Shown: positions 1 to 8,111, numbered from the stretch's first letter. The stretch is 64,000 bases of DNA from Sphingomonas lacusdianchii (GCF_022664395.1 NZ_JAKRET010000001.1:1-64000), one strand, 5' to 3'. The notes: generated by a model not told the origin, from the letters alone. Numbers and translations: made by a program.

Positions 1-54
1 GACGCAGATCGCGGTCTCCTTCATCGACACATCTAGGCCAACATAGCAGGTCAT
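1..54 (-). CDS. IS110-family transposase, N-terminal 18 codons (partial)
   Basis: Reading leftward from an ATG at 54, the 18 visible residues are MTCYVGLDVSMKETAICV. The YVGLDVS..TAICV pattern is the hallmark N-terminus of IS110-family transposases, and its Asp is the first acidic residue of the RuvC-like DEDD catalytic domain. A good Shine-Dalgarno stretch (GAGGAGG) lies just upstream, at about 60-66. The gene runs off the left edge. The call rests on a short but very characteristic motif. Confidence 0.7.
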   Translation of the reverse strand, partial: MTCYVGLDVSMKETAICV

Positions 55-117
55 CTTCCGTCCTCCTCTTCAGGGGACGACAGGCTATCCCAACGAGCAC
101 CGCTCCTGATTACGCCA
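1..117 (-). mobile_element. IS110-family element, 5' end, cut by window edge
   Basis: The IS3 orfB reading frame on the minus strand breaks near position 117. The following sequence leads after about 60 bases into a new start codon whose product begins like an IS110-family (DEDD) transposase. The junction therefore looks like an IS110-type insertion inside IS3 orfB. The rest of the element, including its far end, lies outside the window. The short upstream leader resembles the IS1111-type arrangement more than IS110 elements with long left ends, but this is inference. The exact boundary is uncertain by a few bases. Confidence 0.65.
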
Positions 118-358
118 TGTGGTTCACCGACCAGCCGGCCGCATGCAACAGCGCGGTCACCCGGCGATAGCCGTAGCGCCCATACTGCTTGGCCAGGGCG
201 ATGATATCCTCGGTCAGCGCTTCTTCGTGATCTGCCCCGCACGGCACCTTGCGCTGCGTCGACCGGTGCTGCCCGAGCACGCGGCACACCCGCCGCTCGG
301 ATACGTCCAGCACCCCCCGGACTTGGTCGATGCAACGCCGGCGCCGGGCGGGGCTCAG
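110..358 (-). pseudogene. IS3 OrfB transposase fragment, interrupted
   Basis: This frame encodes the start of an IS3 OrfB: a basic segment (PARRRRC), then VLDVSERRVCRVLGQHRST, and the HTH_21-like block YGRYGYRRVTALLHAAGW. In intact homologues the sequence after WSVNH continues into the rve integrase core with its DDE residues. Here the frame ends two codons later (HMA, stop) at the boundary with the IS110-like sequence. The whole catalytic core is therefore missing and the element cannot transpose by itself. The frame overlaps the orfA end, consistent with programmed frameshifting in the intact element. Confidence 0.75.
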
Positions 359-696
359 AAGTTTCCCTTGGCTGCCTCCTGCAGGATCAGCTTGTCGAGC
401 GTCAGGTCCGAAATCGCACGCCGCAGCCGGGCGTTCTCCTTCTCCAGGTCCTTCATCCGCCGCGCCTGATCCGTCTTCAGGCCGCCATATTCCTTGCGCC
501 AGCGATAGTAGGTCTGCTCGCTGACCGCGATCCGCCGGCAGGCCTCCGCGGTCGTGCCGCCCTGGCCCAGCATGATCTCCACCTCACGCAGCTTGCCGAT
601 GATCTCCTCCGGCTTGTGCTTCTTCGCTGGCATTCGTCGTCCCTTCCTTGATCCAGACTGTCATAGTCGATGGACCACTCAGAAGGGGGCAGCTCA
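118..696 (-). mobile_element. IS3-family element, left portion, interrupted
   Basis: The left terminal inverted repeat reads TGAGCTGCCCCC on the minus strand at 696-685, a typical IS3-family end. It is followed by orfA (355-633) and the start of orfB, which overlaps in another frame as expected for frameshift-expressed OrfAB transposases. The element is cut near 117 by another IS, so its right end is not visible. Insertion at 696/697 truncates the SGNH/Calx-beta gene on the plus strand. The target duplication cannot be checked because only one flank is present. Confidence 0.75.
355..633 (-). CDS. IS3-family transposase OrfA (HTH)
   Basis: A 92-aa protein with the layout of IS3 OrfA. An N-terminal helix-turn-helix covers residues 8-55, including EACRRIAVSEQTYYRWRKEYGG. 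A leucine-zipper-like coiled coil follows (MKDLEKENARLRRAISDLTLDK). It normally acts fused to OrfB by frameshifting, binding the IS ends. It looks intact, but the partner orfB is broken, so it may at most act as a DNA-binding inhibitor. The ATG at 633 lies 63 bases inside the inverted repeat, as usual for this family. Confidence 0.85.
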   Translation of the reverse strand: MPAKKHKPEEIIGKLREVEIMLGQGGTTAEACRRIAVSEQTYYRWRKEYGGLKTDQARRMKDLEKENARLRRAISDLTLDKLILQEAAKGNF

Positions 697-2765
697 ACCC
701 CAACGAGCCCTTCTATTACCGCCCCACTTCGTACGCCACGGGTGGGGCGGACTGGACCAGCGTTCCAAACCCCGGATGGTCCATCAACGATCAGGTCGAT
801 CTTGCGGTCGCCCATGCCCAGACGCTTCCGAACGGTCGCCAAAAGGTGGTTTGGTACAGCGGTGGTCGAAACGGCATGACTGTCGCGTCGACCTATATCA
901 AACGCGAACTCGCGAACCTTGATAAGCTGGTTGCAGTAGCTGACCTGGTCATCGTTCCCGGTCTTTGGAAGCGCGACTTTTCGGCCGCGGACGGATGGCA
1001 GAAGGGCGGGTCCAACCGGGCCTACACCGATCAGATAAACGCGAGCTTTCCTGCGCAGCTCGCGGCACGATACGGCAGCAAGGTCATCTACGTCCCGCTT
1101 CAGGCGATCATGAGCGACGGGACCGCGGACGAAAATCCGAAGCCGGAATTCCTTTGCGACGGTCAGACGCACTATTCGAACCTTGGCGCACAGGCATGCG
1201 CCGCGGCCGTCTACGATGCGATCAAGGATAGGTTCGTCGGTCATGTCGATACCGGTAACCTGATTTCCGTTGCGGGCAATACGGGCACGGTCAGCAACGG
1301 TGTGACCGGCACGGCACCTGCAGGATTCAGCATCACCAAGGATCCGACGGTCTCGGTCGCTGCGAGCATCCCGGCCGCTGGGTCCGTGGCTTTGGCCCTG
1401 ACCACTGCCGTAACGCAGGCCACCGTCGCCGAGGGCGCAACCATCACCGGGCCGACGGCAACGCTGGCAAATGCCGGCAACTACCGCGCGAGGATGCACG
1501 TTCGGATCGAGCCGACATCGGCTCGCGTCGTCGTTGGTGGCGGGCTGCTCGAGACGACCGCCGGCGCAACGCCACAGCGGGCGGTCGGCATGTTTGCGTG
1601 CCGTGCCAACGCCTATGCCGCCGTCAACATCACGACGACGGCTTCGGCGTCGATCGATACCCTAGACGCCACGAACGGCCTCGATCTGTATATCGACACC
1701 CCGGACATGGCGGTCGGTGCCAATGCGACCGTCGTCCCCTATGTGACGATCGCTGCCGATCAGGGCGCCGTCCTCACGATCAATATGATCGCCTCGGAAT
1801 GGTCGGTGGTTCGCGGCGCAGACTCGCTGCCGACCTTCGGCTTCCGCTACGCTGGCATCACCAAGCCCGAAGGAAACGCGGGCAGCACCACCGTCTATGG
1901 GTTCGAGGTGATCCGTTCGACGGGTGCTGGTACCGTGACGATCCCGTACACCTTCAACGCCGGCACGACCGACGCGGCGGATTATCTGGGCGGGCTTTTA
2001 CCGTCGAGCGGCAGCCTGACCTTCGCCGAAGGCGAAACCAGCAAGCTGATCAACATCACGGTGGTCGGCGACAACGTCGAGGAGAGCGCGGAAACCTTCA
2101 CCATCACCCTGAGCAACCCGGCGAGATACAACTCCAACGGCAGTGTCGTCGGGACGGGCATCATCGTGAACGACGATGGGCTGCAAACTTTCGCTTATCG
2201 GGACAACTGGACGGAAACTTCGGCGGTCTCGATTACCGCCCACACCTCGAACAGCGGCCACACCTATTCCAAGGTCGGTACGTACGACATGACCATCTCA
2301 CCGGGGAACAACCGGGTCCGATGGAATGCCGGTACCGGCTATGTCCGCTCCTCCTATGCCCCGGCAAACGCCAACTATGACCTGAAGGTCATTATCCGCT
2401 GCGTCCGTCTCCGGGCTGCCGGCATTGCGCTTCGCATGGGCACGGACGGAGGCTGCGTTACGGTGGGCTATTCGGCGAACGGTGCCTCATGGTCGTGCAA
2501 CGATCGCCGAGGCGACAATCAGCTGACCGGGTACACTGGCGGTTCGGCGGTCACGATCGAGCTTCTCCGCTGGTACGAAATGGTCATCAAGGTCCGCGGT
2601 AATACGTTCGAGCAGTGGATCGACGGGGTGCAGGTGTCCCCGACGCACACGTTCCGGACGAATTACGGCACCAACACCGGTTTCGCCAACATCACCGCCT
2701 ATTCGAGCAATGGCTCGGAAGGTTGGGAGTACGGCGAAATCTCGGTCACCGAGTACGCTGCCTGA
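648..2765 (+). CDS. SGNH-hydrolase/Calx-beta surface or phage-type protein, 5'-truncated by IS3
   Basis: The open frame is 705 codons, but roughly the first 16 (648-696, TTG start) are IS3 terminal sequence. The native gene begins in mid-frame at 697 and has lost its N-terminus. The first ~190 residues resemble an SGNH/GDSL hydrolase: a GGRNG block and a C-terminal DGQTHYSNLGAQ carrying the DxxH catalytic pair. The GDS block with the nucleophile serine is missing. A Calx-beta domain follows (about residues 395-510, ending TGIIVNDDG), then a Trp-rich C-terminal domain of possible concanavalin-like fold. Such proteins are typical of phage tails or cell-surface carbohydrate hydrolases. Probably non-functional as a hydrolase. 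The exact original role is unknown. Confidence 0.6.
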   Translation: MIQTVIVDGPLRRGQLNPNEPFYYRPTSYATGGADWTSVPNPGWSINDQVDLAVAHAQTLPNGRQKVVWYSGGRNGMTVASTYIKRELANLDKLVAVADLVIVPGLWKRDFSAADGWQKGGSNRAYTDQINASFPAQLAARYGSKVIYVPLQAIMSDGTADENPKPEFLCDGQTHYSNLGAQACAAAVYDAIKDRFVGHVDTGNLISVAGNTGTVSNGVTGTAPAGFSITKDPTVSVAASIPAAGSVALALTTAVTQATVAEGATITGPTATLANAGNYRARMHVRIEPTSARVVVGGGLLETTAGATPQRAVGMFACRANAYAAVNITTTASASIDTLDATNGLDLYIDTPDMAVGANATVVPYVTIAADQGAVLTINMIASEWSVVRGADSLPTFGFRYAGITKPEGNAGSTTVYGFEVIRSTGAGTVTIPYTFNAGTTDAADYLGGLLPSSGSLTFAEGETSKLINITVVGDNVEESAETFTITLSNPARYNSNGSVVGTGIIVNDDGLQTFAYRDNWTETSAVSITAHTSNSGHTYSKVGTYDMTISPGNNRVRWNAGTGYVRSSYAPANANYDLKVIIRCVRLRAAGIALRMGTDGGCVTVGYSANGASWSCNDRRGDNQLTGYTGGSAVTIELLRWYEMVIKVRGNTFEQWIDGVQVSPTHTFRTNYGTNTGFANITAYSSNGSEGWEYGEISVTEYAA

Positions 2766-2767
2766 GC

Positions 2768-2977
2768 CTACATGGGTTCGCAGATCTGGCAGGTGCCCTC
2801 GCCGTCGAAGTGATCGGTGCCCCCGCATACGGGGCATCGATCCTTCGTTTCGGGTTCGTCCGGAAACAATGCCACCAGTCGGGCATCCAGCGCGGCCACG
2901 CCACGCTGCCAGTGCTGCACGAGCATGCGCAGCACGCCCGCCCACCGACGTCCATACCCTTCGCTGACCACGATCAT
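2768..2977 (-). CDS. small zinc-ribbon hypothetical protein
   Basis: A 69-aa protein ending CPVCGGTDHFDGEGTCQICEPM, which carries two CxxC pairs (residues 48-51 and 63-66) that would form a zinc ribbon. The first half is helical with several aromatic residues. It is convergent with the truncated SGNH gene, only two bases apart, and faces away from the next gene. The start at 2977 is the first ATG, with only a weak GGGG stretch upstream. The motif and tight packing support a real gene, but no function is recognised. Confidence 0.5.
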   Translation of the reverse strand: MIVVSEGYGRRWAGVLRMLVQHWQRGVAALDARLVALFPDEPETKDRCPVCGGTDHFDGEGTCQICEPM

Positions 2978-3070
2978 CCCCGATTTTCGGGCGCCCCCCG
3001 GCAGCCCCAACTTCGACGATTCCCCCAAAATTGTCGCCCGATCAACAACCCATCCAGAATGGAGCAGTCT

Positions 3071-4102
3071 ATGACCACGACGATTATCGCGAAGCATGGC
3101 AAAACGCCGAAACTCGCAGCGGGTCAGCTGATAAAGTTCCCGGCCGCGCTCAATACTTTGCAAGGCGACTGGGATGACGAGAAACAAAAGTATGCGTATA
3201 AGTGGGGCACCCGCGTGTGCTTCCTTGCCGGCATCGAACGGCTCTATCTGGTCGAAGGAACGACCTATAGTGCAGAGGCACCGGTGACCGCGCAGCCGCC
3301 GGCGACCGAATCGGCGACGGGAACGAAAGTCCACACCGGCACCTTCACCACCGACGCCGGCGGGCTCGAGGCCTTCCTGCTGACCGACTTCTACACCTTG
3401 GGCGTCGGCAAGCGCGGCAGCCTCGGCACCGCCGGCCCGCTGCCCGCCGGCATCCCGACCGATCGCGATCGTGGTTTCCTGCGCGCCGCGCTCTTCTGCC
3501 ACGCGACGATGCCGCTGATGGGCGACGCGATCATGTACGGTCGATCGGTCGAGGGCTTCGTCGTCGCGCACCGCGTCGCCGGCAAGAAGGTGCAGTCGGC
3601 CTCGGCGCTGCTGACCGGCTATACCCAGATCGCCGGCGCGGTCTCGGCCGAGCCGGACGCAGTGCGCTTCATCGGCGCCACGCCCGACGCCATCGGGGTC
3701 GACCAGTGCATCTCGATCGACGGCAAGCGGATCCTGATCGATGTCGGCCTGACCAACCGGACCGGTGCCGAGCTGGTCGACCTGCGCTACATGCGCCTGA
3801 TCGACTTCGACCAGCCCGGCGCGTTCGAGACCGTCAACGAGGTCGTGGAGCGCGGCCGGGCACGGGCGACGATGGCGGGCGACACGGTGCTGACGGTCGG
3901 CAGCGACGATCCACGCGCGACGATCGGGCTGGCGGTCGCCGTCCCGCCGACGCTCGATCCCTATGCGATCAAGGCGCTGCCGGTGGGCACGAAGCGCAAG
4001 GGCGATGACTCGATCCACGTCTGCTTCGATATCGGCACGCTGGCGATCGGCGCGTCGACGCGCCTGCGGATCGTGATCGACGGATCCGCGATCGCCTCTT
4101 GA
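3071..4102 (+). CDS. hypothetical protein, probably phage- or island-borne
   Basis: A 343-aa protein not recognised as any family. The ATG at 3071 has GGAG at 3061-3064, well spaced, and is preferred over an in-frame ATG at 3059. There is no signal peptide or membrane segment. Codon use becomes strongly GC-rich after about residue 95. The C-terminal half contains alternating beta-like stretches (for example VNEVVERGRARATMAGDTVLTVGSD cut across two strands), suggesting a beta-rich structural domain. It lies between a truncated SGNH/Calx-beta gene and a DNA methylase, so a phage structural role is possible but unproven. Confidence 0.6.
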   Translation: MTTTIIAKHGKTPKLAAGQLIKFPAALNTLQGDWDDEKQKYAYKWGTRVCFLAGIERLYLVEGTTYSAEAPVTAQPPATESATGTKVHTGTFTTDAGGLEAFLLTDFYTLGVGKRGSLGTAGPLPAGIPTDRDRGFLRAALFCHATMPLMGDAIMYGRSVEGFVVAHRVAGKKVQSASALLTGYTQIAGAVSAEPDAVRFIGATPDAIGVDQCISIDGKRILIDVGLTNRTGAELVDLRYMRLIDFDQPGAFETVNEVVERGRARATMAGDTVLTVGSDDPRATIGLAVAVPPTLDPYAIKALPVGTKRKGDDSIHVCFDIGTLAIGASTRLRIVIDGSAIAS

Positions 4103-4187
4103 GGCACCCTGCCCGGCAGGGCATACCGATCGCGCTGGTTCGAACCTAACCGTTAGGATCAGCCCGCGCGCGCGGTCTCAGGCTAAC

Positions 4188-4320
4188 CGGCTTTGCCGGG
4201 TGGCCTGCGGAATAAAAGACCTTCGGGGAATACGTAGGGCGCAGTCGCCTGAGCTGCGCGGTTAGCCACCCGGTACCGGTGGTGCCGCGGTCGCGATCAG
4301 CCAGCGTATCCCCGAAGGCC
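4188..4320. repeat. nested imperfect inverted repeats between island genes
   Basis: Two pairs of inverted segments occur in the 276-base gap before the methylase gene. CTTCGGGGAATACG (4221-4234) is mirrored by CGTATCCCCGAAG (4305-4317) with one base missing. CCGGCTTTGCCGGGTGGC (4187-4204) is mirrored, with changes, by GCCACCCGGTACCGG (4265-4279). This could be a regulatory or replication site, or remnants of a small mobile repeat. No gene is seen in the gap. Confidence 0.4.
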
Positions 4321-4378
4321 ACCCAACAGCGACACCAGCGCGGCCTGACCGACGTGCTTCTCGAGGAAGAAGCTGAAC

Positions 4379-5176
4379 TTGACCGATCTGCCCAACGCAT
4401 GCCCGCCGGCGCCCTATCTCGGCGGCAAGCGCAACCTTGCCAAGCGCCTCTGCACCATCATCGAGACCATTCCCCACAAGGCGTATATCGAGCCGTTCGT
4501 CGGCATGGGCGGTATCTTCCTGCGCCGCGCCCGGCCGGCGCCGATCGAGGTCATCAATGACCTGTCGGGCGACGTCGCCAATCTCTTCCGGATCGTGCGC
4601 CGGCATTACGAACCGTTCGTCGACGAGATGGCCTTTCTCTTCGCCGGCCGGGCCGATTCCGATCGGATGCGCGCTGTCGATCCGGCGACGCTGACCGACA
4701 TCGAGCGTGCCGTGCAATTTCTGTATCTCCAGCGGCTCAGCTTCGGCGGGAAGGTCGTCGGCCGGACGTTCGGCGTGAAACGCGCGGGGGCATCGCGCTT
4801 CAACCAAGCGCGGCTCCGCGCGGACCTGCGGCGGCTGAGCGGGCGGCTCGCGCCGGTGACGATCGAGCAGCTCGATGCGGTGGAGCTGATCGGCCGTTAC
4901 GACAGCCGGGACGCGCTCTTCTACCTCGATCCGCCCTATCATGAGACCACCGGGTACGGGCTGGACTTCGGCCCGGACCAGTATCGCGCGCTGGCCGAAC
5001 GACTGGACACGATCGCCGGCGGTTTCCTCATGTCGATCAACGACACGCCGCTGATCCGCGAGATTTTCGGCCGGTTCGCGATCGAGGAAGTCGCGACGAC
5101 GTGGACGGTCTCGGGGCATGCCACTCGGGCGGGAACGAAGGTGACCGAGCTGATCATCCGCAACCACCCCCGCTAG
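4379..5176 (+). CDS. D12-class DNA adenine N6-methyltransferase
   Basis: A 265-aa protein with the order of motifs of Dam/D12-class enzymes. PYLGGKRNLAKRL (residues 12-24) and EPFVGMGGIFL (39-49) form the SAM-binding motif I, and DPPYHETTGYG near residue 183 holds catalytic motif IV. It should methylate adenine in a short DNA target. No restriction endonuclease lies beside it, so it is an orphan methylase, as often carried by prophages. The start is a TTG at 4379 with GAGGAAGAAG just upstream. No suitable ATG lies before the PYLGGK motif. Confidence 0.85.
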   Translation: MTDLPNACPPAPYLGGKRNLAKRLCTIIETIPHKAYIEPFVGMGGIFLRRARPAPIEVINDLSGDVANLFRIVRRHYEPFVDEMAFLFAGRADSDRMRAVDPATLTDIERAVQFLYLQRLSFGGKVVGRTFGVKRAGASRFNQARLRADLRRLSGRLAPVTIEQLDAVELIGRYDSRDALFYLDPPYHETTGYGLDFGPDQYRALAERLDTIAGGFLMSINDTPLIREIFGRFAIEEVATTWTVSGHATRAGTKVTELIIRNHPR

Positions 5177-5407
5177 GTGCGGGTATGGCGCGGGTATCGC
5201 GGGTTTGCGCAAGTTCGCAGACTGGCGGTTTTCCGCGCCCTCTGCGATGCCGGCGGCGGAGCGGATGTCCGCCGCGGCGTTCGTGCTTTCGAGTACGAAC
5301 CGCGCGATCGCGTTCTTGATCGCGGCCTGTGAAGGCCCCCCGGTTCGCACGAAAATCCTGCGAAATCCTCACCCTGTGTTCTTGACCGACATTTGATCGG
5401 AGATCCC

Positions 5408-6622
5408 ATGCTGACCAACGCTGCGGTGCGATCCGCGCGGCCGAAGCCGTGCGCCTACAAGCTGTCCGATGGGCAGGGCCTTCACCTGTATGTCGCGCCG
5501 ACCGGCCTCAAATCATGGCGCGTTCGATTCCGCGTCGCCGGCCGCGAGCAGCTGCTGACGATCGGCCAGTTTCCCGACGTCGACCTGACGGCGGCGCGCG
5601 AGGCGGCTGCAGCAGCGCGGGACGCGCTGCGCGCCGGGCGAGATCCGCGCGAAGAGCGCGCAGCGCGTGTCGAGGTCGACCGGACCTTCGCCACCGTTGC
5701 CCGCGCGTGGCACGCGCACTGGCGGTCGAACTGGACCGACGTGCATGCGAACGACGTCATCACCAGCCTCGAGCGCGACGTCTTCCCGGCGATCGGCACG
5801 ATCGACGTCGACGATATCGGCGCCGGCGACATTCGCGACCTGCTGCGTGCCGTCGAGGCGCGCGGCGCGATCGAGACCGCGAAGCGGCTGCGCCAGCGCA
5901 TCAGCAAGGTGTTCGGGTACGCGATCGCCAACGAGCTGGCCGAGGTCGACCCGTCGGTCGCGGTCCGTCACGCGCTGTCGGCCGCGCCGATCGCCGGCGA
6001 GCAACTGGCGTTGGTGACGCTCGACGACGCGCGCGAGCTGCTGGCCGCGTCGACCGCCGCCGGCGGCCCGGCGATCGTCGATCTCGCTTCTCGATTCTTG
6101 GCGCTGACCGCGGTCCGGCAGGGGACGCTGCGCGGCATGCAATGGGCCGAGGTCGAGGGCCTCGACTGGACCGGTAATGCAATCGGTCCGGCCGCGCCGG
6201 TGTGGCGCGTGCCGGCGGCGCGCATGAAGCTGGCGAAGGCGAAGAAGGGCGACGCCCGGTTCGATCACCTCGTTCCGCTGTCGCGTCAGGCCGTCGAGAT
6301 CCTGCGCATCGTCCGCGCGTTCGGCATTGATGCCGATCTCGTCTTCGGCCGCCTGTCGGAGAGCGCGATCGGCGCGCTGTATCGGAAGGCCGGCTTCGCT
6401 GGTCGGCATGTGCCGCACGGTTGGCGCGCCACCTTCTCTACCATCCTGAACGAGCGGTTCCCGACCGAGCGCGTGACGATCGATCGCGCGCTCGGCCACG
6501 CGGGGAAGAAGGAGGCGGACGTCAACGTGAAGGTCGAGGGCGCCTATAATCGGTCGAAGCAGATTCGCGCCCGCCGCCGGTTGATGCAGATCTGGGCCGA
6601 TCTCCTGTTCCCCGTCGCCTGA
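5408..6622 (+). CDS. P4-type tyrosine integrase
   Basis: A 404-aa site-specific recombinase. The N-terminal DUF4102 arm-binding domain (about 1-85, KLSDGQGLHLYVAPTGLKSWR) is followed by a core-binding SAM-like domain and the C-terminal catalytic domain. The latter has an Arg in TAVRQGTLRGMQW, HGWRATFST (HxxR), LGHAG and the AYNRS tyrosine. This family usually integrates islands or phages at tRNA genes. The start at 5408 is chosen for the CGGAGA upstream. The 231 bases before it hold no clear gene, and no tRNA or duplicated attachment site was recognised by eye. Confidence 0.88.
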   Translation: MLTNAAVRSARPKPCAYKLSDGQGLHLYVAPTGLKSWRVRFRVAGREQLLTIGQFPDVDLTAAREAAAAARDALRAGRDPREERAARVEVDRTFATVARAWHAHWRSNWTDVHANDVITSLERDVFPAIGTIDVDDIGAGDIRDLLRAVEARGAIETAKRLRQRISKVFGYAIANELAEVDPSVAVRHALSAAPIAGEQLALVTLDDARELLAASTAAGGPAIVDLASRFLALTAVRQGTLRGMQWAEVEGLDWTGNAIGPAAPVWRVPAARMKLAKAKKGDARFDHLVPLSRQAVEILRIVRAFGIDADLVFGRLSESAIGALYRKAGFAGRHVPHGWRATFSTILNERFPTERVTIDRALGHAGKKEADVNVKVEGAYNRSKQIRARRRLMQIWADLLFPVA

Positions 6623-6841
6623 CCTGTCCACGAAGGGGGCGGGCGGCTCTTTCGGCACGGTTCATGCTCGTCCCCGTCGCTAAGCCTTGGGGCGGCGCAG
6701 CCGCCCTGTCCCGCCGCGTCCGCTGGACGCGACGGTTCGTCTGCCGGGCGGTGGCAGGCGGGGACAAAACGCAAGGCGGGTCGGTTGGGCTGGGTGGTGC
6801 TGCCTATTGATGCGTGTCGCGGTAGCGACACCTTATGATCT

Positions 6842-7615
6842 TCATTCTGAGGGGGGAGACAGTCCATTATCCAGACTCGCGCTCGTTCCTCGATCGACGG
6901 CGGCTCCGAAGGCGGCAAGGGCGGCAGCGAGGTCGTTGTTCGCGGCAGGGCGGGGAGCAGGGCTTGGCGTAGGTCGGGGCGGTGTTGCGGTGCGCTGCTT
7001 TGCCCGCAGGACCATACGCGCCTTCGCGCGGGAGAGGAGCTGGTGGAAACGGTCGCGAACGTTCCGGCCGGCGCGGGACGCGATGCGCGCCTCGTCAACG
7101 AAATAGCTGTTGTTCGTCTGCTGGCGGACTGGACCGCACGGCATAGGGTTGCTGATCCGGATCGTGCGGCGGACCCAACCGATAAAGCCGTGCCGCTCGA
7201 GGCGCGCGAGCGCGTCGACGATCGTCTGCCGGACATAGCCGGTTGCCTTCATCAGCTGGCTGATGGCCGGATCGATCCGGCCGGTCTTAAACTCGTGCCA
7301 ATGCTGTCGCAGCAGCGCTTCCAGCACGACGATGCCGGAGTCCTTCAGAGGCCGCGCCTTACCCTTGCTCCGTTCGAACAAGTCGAACTCGCGCGCGGTC
7401 TTCACCAGTGCGTCGACGTAGGCGTGCGTCGCTGCCTCGGTGCCGTCCGCCAACTGGCGTGAGACCTGCGCGCGGCTGTCGTGGACGTCATAGCTCTCGC
7501 GATGGACGGCGCGATCGCGTCCACGCTCGCGGCCTGCCAAGCGCGCGCCGGTTCTACGAATGAGCGCGCGGGTTGCGCGGGTTTGCTGAGCAGAATTGTA
7601 TTGGGCACGCGACAT
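6842..7615 (-). CDS. winged-helix protein resembling plasmid/phage replication initiators
   Basis: A 257-aa protein. A basic N-terminus (residues 1-45) precedes a central winged-helix region (about 95-165) containing LKDSGIVVLEALLRQH and a clear HTH segment, SQLMKATGYVRQTIVDALARLERHGFIGW cut over two helices. The C-terminus is Pro/Ala-rich. The layout resembles helix-turn-helix replication proteins found on alphaproteobacterial plasmids and integrative elements. A GGGAG lies about nine bases before the ATG. It faces the integrase (convergent), and both probably belong to the same element. Function is inferred. Confidence 0.6.
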   Translation of the reverse strand: MSRAQYNSAQQTRATRALIRRTGARLAGRERGRDRAVHRESYDVHDSRAQVSRQLADGTEAATHAYVDALVKTAREFDLFERSKGKARPLKDSGIVVLEALLRQHWHEFKTGRIDPAISQLMKATGYVRQTIVDALARLERHGFIGWVRRTIRISNPMPCGPVRQQTNNSYFVDEARIASRAGRNVRDRFHQLLSRAKARMVLRAKQRTATPPRPTPSPAPRPAANNDLAAALAAFGAAVDRGTSASLDNGLSPPSE

Positions 7616-7979
7616 CGCGCCGGCTCCCGGATCGGAAGTCGATGGGGCGCACGAATGCGGCGCCGGAAGCGGCTTCCGACGTCGCCAGACGTGTTCGGTT
7701 TTCGGGGCGGGGGCGCGTTGCTATGGCGGCGCGCGCGTCCGTGTTCTTGATTCTGGGGCTAGGGGGCCGCTCGCGGCCCGGCTCATCAAACTTTGAGCGT
7801 TCGAATCGCCCGGTTATGCTGGGAGCGTTCCTTCGCTACCACCGAAATGTCGAGGATCGGAAAGCGCAAGCCGTTGCGATGCTATGATTGGCGTCGCTGC
7901 GGCTTTTTCTGTGCCAAAATCGAACTGTTGCCACCTTCGTTCGTTAAGATTGAACAACGAAACCGGAGAGGCTCAGATA
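7616..7979. other. intergenic region at island edge, no gene seen
   Basis: These 364 bases separate the leftward winged-helix gene from a rightward small membrane gene, so promoters for both must lie here. No convincing coding region, tRNA or large repeat was recognised. The right half is more AT-rich (around 7905-7960) than the surroundings, as expected for a promoter region. Confidence 0.4.
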
Positions 7980-8111
7980 ATGGTTACCATCAGTCAGCGT
8001 CGCCCGATGCTCGACGGGTCGCGCGATCGTCCACGCAATATGACGGGCCTGATCCTCTGCACGCTATTGGCGTTGCCGTTTTGGGGGGTGGTGCTCGCAG
8101 TCGTTCTCTAG
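7980..8111 (+). CDS. small single-pass membrane protein
   Basis: A 43-aa protein: about 20 polar, basic N-terminal residues followed by one hydrophobic helix (MTGLILCTLLALPFWGVVLA) reaching the C-terminus. GGAGAGG is placed eight bases before the ATG at 7980, which supports real translation and this start. The arrangement predicts an inner-membrane protein with a cytoplasmic N-terminus. No function is known. It stands just before trxB with a gap of about 100 bases. Confidence 0.55.
   Translation: MVTISQRRPMLDGSRDRPRNMTGLILCTLLALPFWGVVLAVVL

Noticed and set aside
2768..4018. Minus-strand frame of 416 codons containing the zinc-ribbon end
   Set aside because: Only the last 69 codons look like protein. 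The upstream part is the complement of the plus-strand gene at 3071-4102, so only the short gene was kept.
4279..4560. Possible small ORF overlapping the methylase start
   Set aside because: It runs out of frame into the methylase gene, has no recognisable motif and no ribosome site of its own.
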